Shown: one piece after another, positions 1 through 6,529 of the stretch | Position numbering within the stretch: the stretch's first letter is position 1 | Layout: the number at the start of each line of letters is the position of its first letter | NCBI RefSeq assembly: GCF_015244675.1 | Contig: NZ_JABCQO010000001.1 | Location: 434,001 to 498,000 of the forward strand | Direction: 5' to 3' | Source: Gluconobacter cerevisiae | GTDB taxonomy: Bacteria > Pseudomonadota > Alphaproteobacteria > Acetobacterales > Acetobacteraceae | DNA length: 64,000 bases | The notes under the pieces: generated by a model | Told to the model about the DNA's origin: nothing | Databases searched by the model: none | Seen by the model: only the letters and a program-made list of their open reading frames with translations | Position numbers and translations under genes: made by a program

Positions 1-238
1 AGAACCGTGACAGCCAGCCCGAAATCGTCAGCACGATGCCGTTCGCCACCAGATAGGACGTCAGCGCCCAGGTGGCATCATCATACGAACTGCCGAGCGA
101 TCCCGCGATATGCGGCAGCGCCACGTTGACGATGGTGGTGTCCAGCACCTCCATAAAGGCCGCCAGCGTGACCGTGACGGCCACAAGCCACGGATTGTGA
201 CTGGGTTTCCAGTCCTGATGCCCGGCAGTATCACTCAT
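1..238 (-). CDS. emrB: EmrB/QacA-type MFS drug exporter, N-terminal part (runs off the left edge)
   Basis: About 79 N-terminal residues of an inner-membrane proton-driven exporter are present; the rest lies outside the window. The translation has a hydrophilic start, a first membrane helix, the motif EVLDTTIVNVALP and then ATWALTSYLVA, which are signature stretches of the 14-helix DHA2 (EmrB/QacA) family. Its ATG overlaps the stop codon of the membrane fusion gene upstream (ATGA), so the two are translationally coupled as in emrAB operons. With the fusion protein and an outer-membrane channel encoded elsewhere it would expel toxic compounds across both membranes. The substrate cannot be told from sequence. 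Confidence 0.88.
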   Translation of the reverse strand, partial: MSDTAGHQDWKPSHNPWLVAVTVTLAAFMEVLDTTIVNVALPHIAGSLGSSYDDATWALTSYLVANGIVLTISGWLSRF

Positions 239-1341
239 TTCACATAAACCGTCGGCACGACAGACAGACCAAGGGCCAGCGGAATATTCGGATCAAGCCC
301 GCTATCCACCACGATCTTGACCGGGATACGCTGCACCGTCTTCACGAAGTTTCCGGTCGCGTTCTCAGGAGGGAAGGCGCTGAAGGATTCACCCGAGCCA
401 AGCTGGATGGAATCCACATGACCGTGCAGTTTGAGCTGCGGGTAGGCGTCGACTTCAAGGTCCACCTTCTGGCCGGGGCGCATATGGGTGAGCTGCGTTT
501 CCTTGTAGTTCGCCACGACCCAGATTTCCGGCTCGACGATGGAGAACATCTCCTGCCCGACCTGCATATAGTCGCCGCGCTCAACGTTACGCTGGGAAAT
601 CCAGCCGTCATGCGGGGCACGGACTTCCGTCCATTCGAGGTTCAGGCGCGCCTGTGTCAGGTCTGCGTTCGCTGAAGCGAGCGAGGCCTGTTCCTGAATG
701 ACGCGGGCATCGGCACTGGCCACGTTTTCCTTGACCGGTTCGGCCTGCGTGAGCTGACCCTGAGCCTGAAGGACGCGGGCTTTCGCCTGATCCAGCGCGG
801 CGCGGGCGTAGTCGATATCCTGCTGCGACGTAGCGGCGCGGGCCACTGAACGCTGGCGACGGTAATCGGCTTCAGCCTTGATGAGCTCGGCCTGAACAGC
901 GGCGAGGTTGCCCTGTGCCGTAACGAGCTGTCCGGGGAAGTTCTTGTGCGCCACGGCCAGCATGAGCTGATAGGCGTCAATATTGGCCTTCGCCTGAGAC
1001 ACGGCGGCTTCGGCCTTGTTCAGGGACGCCGCATAATCCCGGCTGTCGATTCTCACGAGCAGGTCACCAGCGTGGACGAACTGGTTGTCATTCACCAGAA
1101 GCTGCGTGACGTAACCGTTGACATGGGGCGCTATGGCAACCTTGCGACCGGCCGTGTAGGCGTCATCCGTCTCGATATTGTTGCGGGTCAGGAAAAGATA
1201 GGCCCCGATACCCACGAGAACCAGAATCACCAGCAGGATCAGCGCGATCCGAACAACGGGATTGCGCTTTTTCTGCGGCTTTCCGTTCTTGTCGGATGTC
1301 GTGTCATCCTGCGCGTGATCGGCCTGATCGCCTTGCGCCAT
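235..1341 (-). CDS. emrA: EmrA-like membrane fusion protein (HlyD family) of a tripartite efflux pump
   Basis: 368 residues. A charged N-terminus of about 28 residues is followed by one membrane helix (about 29-50, rich in Val, Leu and Ile), then a biotinyl-lipoyl half (NNIETDDAYTAGRKVAIAPH), a long Ala/Gln-rich coiled-coil hairpin (about 100-230) and the second lipoyl half (VRAPHDGWISQRNVERGDY). This order is that of HlyD/EmrA periplasmic adaptors, and the length fits. It would bridge the EmrB exporter encoded immediately downstream to an outer-membrane channel. The gene is first in its operon; a 19-bp palindrome lies about 75 bp upstream and may be a repressor site. The regulator itself is not in the window. 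Confidence 0.92.
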   Translation of the reverse strand: MAQGDQADHAQDDTTSDKNGKPQKKRNPVVRIALILLVILVLVGIGAYLFLTRNNIETDDAYTAGRKVAIAPHVNGYVTQLLVNDNQFVHAGDLLVRIDSRDYAASLNKAEAAVSQAKANIDAYQLMLAVAHKNFPGQLVTAQGNLAAVQAELIKAEADYRRQRSVARAATSQQDIDYARAALDQAKARVLQAQGQLTQAEPVKENVASADARVIQEQASLASANADLTQARLNLEWTEVRAPHDGWISQRNVERGDYMQVGQEMFSIVEPEIWVVANYKETQLTHMRPGQKVDLEVDAYPQLKLHGHVDSIQLGSGESFSAFPPENATGNFVKTVQRIPVKIVVDSGLDPNIPLALGLSVVPTVYVK

Positions 1342-1416
1342 AGTGTTTTTCTCGCTTTGAAAACAGGTCTGTCAGATCATGACCGGGCTTGCTGTGCGGG
1401 GCTTGGAACCCTCCGC

Positions 1417-1435
1417 TGACCGATCGGTTCGGTCA
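1417..1435. promoter_or_regulatory. Operator-like palindrome upstream of emrAB
   Basis: TGACCGATCGGTTCGGTCA is an inverted repeat with 7-bp arms (TGACCGA / TCGGTCA) around a 5-bp centre. It also contains the perfect 10-bp palindrome ACCGATCGGT. It lies in the only non-coding stretch between emrA and the UdgX gene, so its likely target is emrAB. TetR-type repressors often bind such sites in front of efflux pumps; which protein binds here is inference. Confidence 0.45.
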
Positions 1436-1501
1436 TCCATGACATATCGCCTCGCGGCCTTCAAGCTGGAAAAAACTGATCCGTTTCCAATTTCATATCC
1501 C

Positions 1502-2986
1502 TTACACTTTCGGACGTCCGCAAAAATCCCGCAGCCGTGCGAGGCCCTCTCCGAAGCGCTGCCGTTCGATCTCTCCCTGCGCGCTCTCCCCCAGCCGCAG
1601 CAGCCAGGACGGGTGGGCCAGCGCCAGACGCCGGACGGTATTTTCACCCTCTCCCGCCGTCCAGAGCGTTCCGCGCCTTTCCGCCATCGCGCGACCCGGA
1701 CCATCCACCGCTTTCAGGGCTGTGGCGCCCAGCGAGACAATGAGCTTTGGTCGGACCAGCGCGATTTCCTGTTCCAGCCAAGGGCGACAGGCCGCAACAT
1801 GCGCCTCATCCGGGCTCTGATGGATGCGACGGCGTCCCTGAAGGCGGAAGCGGAAATGCTTGACCGCATTCGTCAGATACAGCGTGCTGCGATCGACCCC
1901 GGCTTTTTCCAGCGCGTCCTGCAAAACCTGTCCCGCCGGGCCGACGAAGGGACGTCCGGCCAGATCCTCCTGATCGCCCGGCTGCTCGCCAACGACCATA
2001 ATCCGCGCCTCAACCGGCCCCTCCCCAACAACAGCCTGCGTGGCCGCACAATGCAGCGGGCAGGCGGTGCAGGTCCGAATTTTCGCCGCCAGATCTTCAG
2101 GCTTATGCAAGAGCGACTGAACGGGAAGATGGTCACGGGAGCGAAGTTTTTCGTGGAAGGCCGGAGCTGGCAGGGGCGCCTGTTCGGCCATAGCCCGGAC
2201 GCGCGCTTCAGCCCCGGACACAAGCTGCGGGATCAGGCGCGTTTCGGGCAGGTTCTTCCAGTACCGACCCGGCATTTCACGACGCATGGCTTTCGTACGG
2301 ACGCGGGCCGGATTGAACGTGGAGGCATAATAGGTGTTCCACAGATCGCCGAACCCATCGTCCAGCTCCGGCTGTGCACAGGGTTCGGCAGAACAGACCA
2401 GATCCTTTCCGTCCCAGCGGATGGAGCCGCGTGGGGTCAGGATCATCCAGTCCATGTCCGTAAAGCGTTTCGCAAAGAACGGGGCGACCCGTTCGAGAAT
2501 ATGATGCTGCGGTTCGAACCAGGCGAGGAACCGCCGACGTCCCTCCCCCCCGACCTGTGCGGGCAGTTCGCGAAAGCGGACGAAGGCCGTCATCTTGTGG
2601 CAGTCCTGCCGGTTCTGCCGGATCATGATCCGCGCTTTTGCGATATCGGCATCCGTCGCCACATCCAGCAGATGCGGATTGCCCTGAACGCGCCATGCGA
2701 TCCGGTAAGCGAGCGCGAACCGGGCTGGATCAGAATGGCACAGCATGTCCCGCAGCAGGGCGATGCAGGACGCGCGCAATGTCACGCTTTTCAGGATCGG
2801 AGTGTCTGACAGCGCCACCATGCCGTCGCTGTCATTGGTCTGCTGCCCGAACAGATCCGTCTCGCCGCCCCTGATCCGCCAGTCGAGGCTCTCCGGCGGA
2901 ATCGCACGTTGCAACGCCGCACGCGCCATTTCCCGCCACGGTTCAAAGGCTGCACTGTCCTCAAGGGTCAGGACGTAGCGCGTCAT
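1502..2986 (-). CDS. udgX: DUF4130-UdgX fusion: uracil-DNA glycosylase superfamily protein of the UdgX type
   Basis: 494 residues in two parts. Residues 1 to about 270 match the conserved DNA-metabolism domain (DUF4130/TIGR03915) that accompanies a radical SAM partner. The C-terminal part is a family 4/UdgX glycosylase. It has cysteines 306, 309 and 313 as likely iron-sulphur ligands with a further Cys at 400, the GEQPGDQED motif (333-341), and the UdgX-defining loop RRRIHQSP with His389. In studied UdgX proteins this histidine bonds covalently to DNA at the uracil site. The usual KRRIH reads RRRIH here, a conservative change. The start overlaps the radical SAM stop by 4 bp (ATGA), so both are made from one mRNA under the LexA box at 4221. 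Confidence 0.9.
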   Translation of the reverse strand: MTRYVLTLEDSAAFEPWREMARAALQRAIPPESLDWRIRGGETDLFGQQTNDSDGMVALSDTPILKSVTLRASCIALLRDMLCHSDPARFALAYRIAWRVQGNPHLLDVATDADIAKARIMIRQNRQDCHKMTAFVRFRELPAQVGGEGRRRFLAWFEPQHHILERVAPFFAKRFTDMDWMILTPRGSIRWDGKDLVCSAEPCAQPELDDGFGDLWNTYYASTFNPARVRTKAMRREMPGRYWKNLPETRLIPQLVSGAEARVRAMAEQAPLPAPAFHEKLRSRDHLPVQSLLHKPEDLAAKIRTCTACPLHCAATQAVVGEGPVEARIMVVGEQPGDQEDLAGRPFVGPAGQVLQDALEKAGVDRSTLYLTNAVKHFRFRLQGRRRIHQSPDEAHVAACRPWLEQEIALVRPKLIVSLGATALKAVDGPGRAMAERRGTLWTAGEGENTVRRLALAHPSWLLRLGESAQGEIERQRFGEGLARLRDFCGRPKV

Positions 2987-4215
2987 AAAAGATTCATCTG
3001 CTGGGGAGCAGGGCTGAACAGGCTGCGCAGATCGTGCCGGTCTGTCAGGCGGACGGGACTCCAGCCCGGTGTCTGCACAAAGGGCCGGACTTTGCGAATG
3101 GACACATTCAGCCGCGCCAGATCCTCCAGCCGCACAGCCTGATGCCGTCGCGCCCGGAGAATGGCGGCCACGGTTTTCACCCCCAGCCCCGGCACCCTCA
3201 GCAGCATTTCCTTCGACGCCCGGTTCAGATCCACCGGAAACAACGCCCGGTTATCCAGAGCCCAGGCCAACTTGGGGTCCAGCTCCAGATCGAGCATCCC
3301 GTCCGCACGCCCTGCCGTCAGCTCACCGAAAGCAAAGCCGTAGAACCGGAACAGCCAGTCCGCCTGATAGAGCCTGTGCTCGCGCTGGAGCGGTGGACTT
3401 TTCGCAGGCAGCAAAGCGGACGCATCGGGGATGGGGCTGAAGGCGGAGTAATAGACGCGCCTTAACCCGTAAGAGCCGTAAAGATTGGCGCTGCTGGCCA
3501 GAATATCCTGATCGGACGCCGCATCCGCCCCCACGATCATCTGCGTGCTCTGCCCCCCCGGCGAAAACCGTTCGGCTCGGCGCCCGGTATGGCTGCGCTC
3601 CTTGCCGGCGTCGATCTTCAGCCGCATCTCCCCCATCGCCTGCCGGATACCGCCCGCTTTTTTCTGCGGCGCGTACTGCTCCAGCCCGGCCACAGTCGGC
3701 ATTTCCACATTGATCGACAGCCGGTCCGCATAGCGCCCCGCCTCTTCCAGCAGACGCGGCGACGCATCGGGGATGGTCTTGAGGTGAATGTAGCCCCGGA
3801 ACCCATGCTTCAGACGCAGGTCCCGCGCCACCTGCACAAGCTGCTCCATCGTATGATCGGATGAGCGGATAATGCCCGAAGACAGAAAAAGCCCCTCAAT
3901 GCAGTTGCGCCGGTAAAATTCCAGCGTCAGCCACACAACCTCATCGGGCGTAAAGCGCGCACGCTCCACATTCGAAGACGAGCGGTTGATGCAATAGGCA
4001 CAGTCATAGACGCAGAAATTGGTCAGAAGGATTTTGAGCAGCGACACGCATCGCCCGTCCGGCGTATAGGCGTGACAGATTCCATTTCCGGTCGTGGACC
4101 CAAGCCCCCCGCTCTTTGCGGAGTCCCGACGCGTCGAACCGCTAGACGCACAGGAGGCGTCATATTTCGCCGCATCGGAGAGAATCGCCAGTCTCTGGGA
4201 GAGTGTTTTCTTCAT
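2983..4215 (-). CDS. Putative DNA modification/repair radical SAM protein (UdgX partner)
   Basis: 410 residues. The radical SAM iron-sulphur motif is CVYDCAYC (Cys68, 72 and 75), followed by a TIM-barrel-like body and a C-terminal helix-hairpin-helix (LRVPGLGVKTVAAI, about 340-353) that suggests DNA binding. The whole matches the family TIGR03916, which is nearly always linked to a UDG-like gene, as it is here. It would generate a 5'-deoxyadenosyl radical and act on damaged DNA; the actual reaction is unknown. It is the first gene of a two-gene operon and its start codon sits only 5 bp from an SOS box. The start gives a poor Shine-Dalgarno, but the next in-frame Met falls well inside the conserved region. 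Confidence 0.88.
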   Translation of the reverse strand: MKKTLSQRLAILSDAAKYDASCASSGSTRRDSAKSGGLGSTTGNGICHAYTPDGRCVSLLKILLTNFCVYDCAYCINRSSSNVERARFTPDEVVWLTLEFYRRNCIEGLFLSSGIIRSSDHTMEQLVQVARDLRLKHGFRGYIHLKTIPDASPRLLEEAGRYADRLSINVEMPTVAGLEQYAPQKKAGGIRQAMGEMRLKIDAGKERSHTGRRAERFSPGGQSTQMIVGADAASDQDILASSANLYGSYGLRRVYYSAFSPIPDASALLPAKSPPLQREHRLYQADWLFRFYGFAFGELTAGRADGMLDLELDPKLAWALDNRALFPVDLNRASKEMLLRVPGLGVKTVAAILRARRHQAVRLEDLARLNVSIRKVRPFVQTPGWSPVRLTDRHDLRSLFSPAPQQMNLL

Positions 4216-4220
4216 GTCAT

Positions 4221-4235
4221 GTTCTTATTTCGTTC
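4221..4235 (-). promoter_or_regulatory. LexA (SOS) box, alphaproteobacterial type
   Basis: GTTC-N7-GTTC lies 5 bp upstream of the radical SAM start codon and reads GAAC-N7-GAAC towards the gene. This direct repeat is the established LexA consensus in Alphaproteobacteria. It overlaps the 19-bp palindrome CGTTCCAGAGTATGGAACG (4231-4249). LexA bound here would block transcription or initiation of the radical SAM-udgX operon until DNA damage. The match to both half-sites and the 7-bp spacing are exact. Confidence 0.7.
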
Positions 4236-4312
4236 CAGAGTATGGAACGCAAGAGAAACCGTGAAATTAACCCGTTGTTTCCTGGTTTTTCGTTATTTTC
4301 GGAGGGTTTTTT

Positions 4313-4340
4313 TTAACGGAACGGATTCAGCTTCCGTTAA
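4313..4340 (+). promoter_or_regulatory. Hairpin in the flagellin 5' leader
   Basis: TTAACGGAA and TTCCGTTAA form perfect 9-bp arms around a 10-nt loop, ending 53 nt before the flagellin ATG. In Caulobacter, flagellin mRNA is controlled through its 5' leader by FlbT/FlaF. A structure at this place could serve the same purpose, but that is inference. Confidence 0.45.
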
Positions 4341-4393
4341 CCACTCCCCCCTATCCTGAGGACGCAAACCTGCACCGACGGAGAACCGATTCA

Positions 4394-5854
4394 ATGTCAT
4401 TGTCAATCAATACGAACACTGCGGCAATGGCCGCGCTCCAGAGCCTGAACCAGACGACGGCCGACCTGACCAAGACCGAAAACGCGGTCTCTACCGGCAA
4501 GGCCGTCAACACGGCATCCGACAATCCCGCGATGTATTCCATCGCCCAGAACATGACCGCCCAGATCTCGACGCTGTCGGGTGTTTCTACCGGTCTTGCG
4601 TTCTCCGCTCAGGTGCTGAACACCGCAACGACAGGTCTGTCGAGCATCTCGGCTTCCCTGCAGTCGCTCGCAACCACGATTGGCACGAACACGACAGGCG
4701 TCGATAACTCGACCCTGAACGAAGCCATCACCAAGACGCTGGCTTCCATCGATTCCGCCGCTACAGGTGCGAAGTTTCAGGGCGTGAACCTGCTCTCCGG
4801 CCAGACCGGCAACGGCACGACCTATACGAGCCTCTCGACCGCCATGGACGCACAGGGCTCCACATTCACGCAGAACGGCTTCAACGTAACCTCCGCCGGT
4901 CTGGGCCTGTCCAACCTGAGCATGGAAACGAAGGGCATGCAGGTTGCGCTCGGCACAACCACGCTGACCGATACCAGCAAGCTGACCTTCAGCAACACGA
5001 CAGCTGTCGGTGCTGCTGCCACCCCGGCCACGGCGACAGCCAGTGCCACGAACCCGGCCGTAACCTACGAGTTCGATGTGGATGACGCGGGCGCACAGGC
5101 AACTGCTCTGGCCTCTCTGAACACCGCGTCTGGCGAAACGTTCACACTGAACACGGACGGAACGCTGAAGGACGGCACGGCCACAAACATCACGTCCCAG
5201 ACAACTGCTTCGGACGGTTCTGTTACCTACAACCTGAAGAGCGGCAAGAGCGTCGTCCAGTCCAAGGACGGCAACGGCAATACCGTCTACACCGTCAACA
5301 AGGCATTTGACGCGAATGGGAATATCACGTCGAAGGCCGTGATCACCAACGTGAATACAGCCTCTACATCTGCTCTGGACGACAGCACGTCCGGGACAAC
5401 CGCTTCTCAGAAGATGGTCAAGCAGATCGACCTGATGTCGGACGCCATGGAGTACCAGGGCTTCGGTGTTTCCCGCGATTCCAGCAACAACCTGACCGTC
5501 GCAGGCAACTCCATTGATACGTCTGCCACGTCCATCGCCGCAACCGGCACCGGAACCGGAACCGCCGTCACGGGCGCAGCCGTGGTCAGCGCCGTCGTTC
5601 AGGCTGCAATTTCGAGCGTGACGCGCACCGCGTCTTCGATCGGTTATTCCAGCACGACGATCTCCAACCTCCAGACCACGACGTCCAGCCTCTCCAACGC
5701 CCTGACGACGGGTGTTGGCGCGCTGACGGACGCCGACCTGGCAGCCGAGAGCGCCAAGCTGACCTCGCTTCAGACGAAGCAGCAGCTTGCCGTTCAGTCG
5801 CTGTCGATTGCAAACTCGCAGTCGTCCACCCTGCTCAGCCTCTTCCGCGGCTGA
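4394..5854 (+). CDS. Flagellin
   Basis: 486 residues, the filament subunit exported by the flagellar type III apparatus. The N-terminus (SLSINTNTAAMAALQSLN, then a heptad-rich helix with QVLNTATTGLSS) and the C-terminus (LTSLQTKQQLAVQSLSIA...LLSLFRG) are the paired D0/D1 coiled-coil segments. The centre (about 190-400) is Thr/Ser/Ala-rich, variable and surface-exposed. There is no signal peptide and no cysteine, as expected. GGAG precedes the ATG at normal distance. The gene is followed by flaF after two strong hairpins. No hook, motor or other flagellar gene lies nearby, so this pair is detached from the main flagellar cluster. Confidence 0.95.
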   Translation: MSLSINTNTAAMAALQSLNQTTADLTKTENAVSTGKAVNTASDNPAMYSIAQNMTAQISTLSGVSTGLAFSAQVLNTATTGLSSISASLQSLATTIGTNTTGVDNSTLNEAITKTLASIDSAATGAKFQGVNLLSGQTGNGTTYTSLSTAMDAQGSTFTQNGFNVTSAGLGLSNLSMETKGMQVALGTTTLTDTSKLTFSNTTAVGAAATPATATASATNPAVTYEFDVDDAGAQATALASLNTASGETFTLNTDGTLKDGTATNITSQTTASDGSVTYNLKSGKSVVQSKDGNGNTVYTVNKAFDANGNITSKAVITNVNTASTSALDDSTSGTTASQKMVKQIDLMSDAMEYQGFGVSRDSSNNLTVAGNSIDTSATSIAATGTGTGTAVTGAAVVSAVVQAAISSVTRTASSIGYSSTTISNLQTTTSSLSNALTTGVGALTDADLAAESAKLTSLQTKQQLAVQSLSIANSQSSTLLSLFRG

Positions 5855-5861
5855 TCAGGTT

Positions 5862-5896
5862 TCTGAAGGGTGCCGGTTTATCCGGCATCCTTCAGA
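5862..5896 (+). terminator. Strong hairpin just after the flagellin stop
   Basis: Arms of 15 bp (5862-5876 and 5882-5896) pair with a single G-U wobble around the loop TTTAT. There is no T-run after it, so it is more likely an mRNA 3' stabiliser or processing site than an efficient intrinsic terminator. It would protect abundant flagellin mRNA and lower flaF expression. Confidence 0.6.
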
Positions 5897-5918
5897 TCTT
5901 CCTCCTGCCAAAGCGCAG

Positions 5919-5974
5919 GACTGCTTCAGAAGCCCCTTGCCCTCTTCGCCCAGAGGCTTCTGAAACAGTCTTTT
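5919..5974 (+). terminator. Second hairpin with T-run between flagellin gene and flaF
   Basis: Sixteen-base arms at 5919-5934 and 5955-5970 pair with one mismatch across a 20-nt loop and are followed by TTTT. The end of the element lies only a few bases before the flaF Shine-Dalgarno (AAAGGAG, about 5978-5984). It can act as an attenuating terminator or as a structure controlling flaF translation. Confidence 0.55.
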
Positions 5975-5993
5975 CCGAAAGGAGTTTGCCTTC

Positions 5994-6416
5994 GTGACCT
6001 ATGCAGCCTCACAGTACCAGAAACAGTCCGGAAGTTATCTGTCTTCCCGGGAAATGGAGGTCATGGCGTTCCGGCATGTCAATTCACTGCTGACGCAGGC
6101 AAAGGATCATGAAAAGAAGGTCGCAGCACTGGCAGCCAACCTGAAACTGTGGAGCATCCTGTCTCTCAGCGTCGAGCGGGTCGACTGCCCCCTCCCATCT
6201 GTGCTGCGCGATGATATTCTCAAAGTTGGATCGTGGTCGATGCGCTATTCCAACGCGGCTTTCAATGCCCCCAAGGACCTGCAGCCCCTCGTTGACGTCA
6301 ACAATGACATGATCGAGGGCCTCTCTACGAACACCAACCCTTCCGTCGTGACGACGGCCGCCTCTCACGCCTATGCCGGTACAACCGGGACGTCTTCGCT
6401 GGAACTTGTGGGCTAA
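5994..6416 (+). CDS. flaF: FlaF family flagellar biosynthesis regulator
   Basis: 140 residues starting at GTG, chosen because AAAGGAG lies 9 nt upstream. The motifs SSREMEVMAFRHVNSLL, ANLKLWSILSLSVERVDCPLP and VDVNNDMIEGL follow the FlaF pattern (helical, NxxLW centre, NPLP-like turn, closing helix). In Caulobacter FlaF is required for flagellin secretion/synthesis and works against FlbT. The last 25 residues (Thr/Ser/Ala-rich) are an extension relative to the roughly 115-residue family norm. flbT, the usual partner, is not next to it. It probably shares transcription with the flagellin gene through the two hairpins. Confidence 0.8.
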   Translation: MTYAASQYQKQSGSYLSSREMEVMAFRHVNSLLTQAKDHEKKVAALAANLKLWSILSLSVERVDCPLPSVLRDDILKVGSWSMRYSNAAFNAPKDLQPLVDVNNDMIEGLSTNTNPSVVTTAASHAYAGTTGTSSLELVG

Positions 6417-6480
6417 AGCTTTTCACCTGAAAGGCGTACGTTTTTTGCGAGACGCACGAGAACTAAGAGCCAAACTCTAC

Positions 6481-6516
6481 AAAAGGGCGCCGCCTCAGCC
6501 GGACGCCCTTTTTTCA
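6481..6516. terminator. Intrinsic terminator after flaF, probably bidirectional
   Basis: AAAAGGGCG and CGCCCTTTT form a 9-bp stem around a short internal region, with six T on the plus side and a run of A before the stem that serves the minus strand. It sits between the convergent ends of flaF and the M1 peptidase gene. Confidence 0.75.
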
Positions 6517-6529
6517 TGCCCCGGTGGCT

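Noticed and set aside
1379-2809. Long open frame on the plus strand opposite the udgX gene
   Set aside because: GC-rich codon bias of the conserved minus-strand gene keeps the opposite frame open; the translation is Arg/Pro-rich with no family motif.
4216-4393. Search for a sigma-54 or sigma-28 flagellin promoter
   Set aside because: No TGGC-N8-TGC or TAAA-N15-GCCGATAA match good enough to report.
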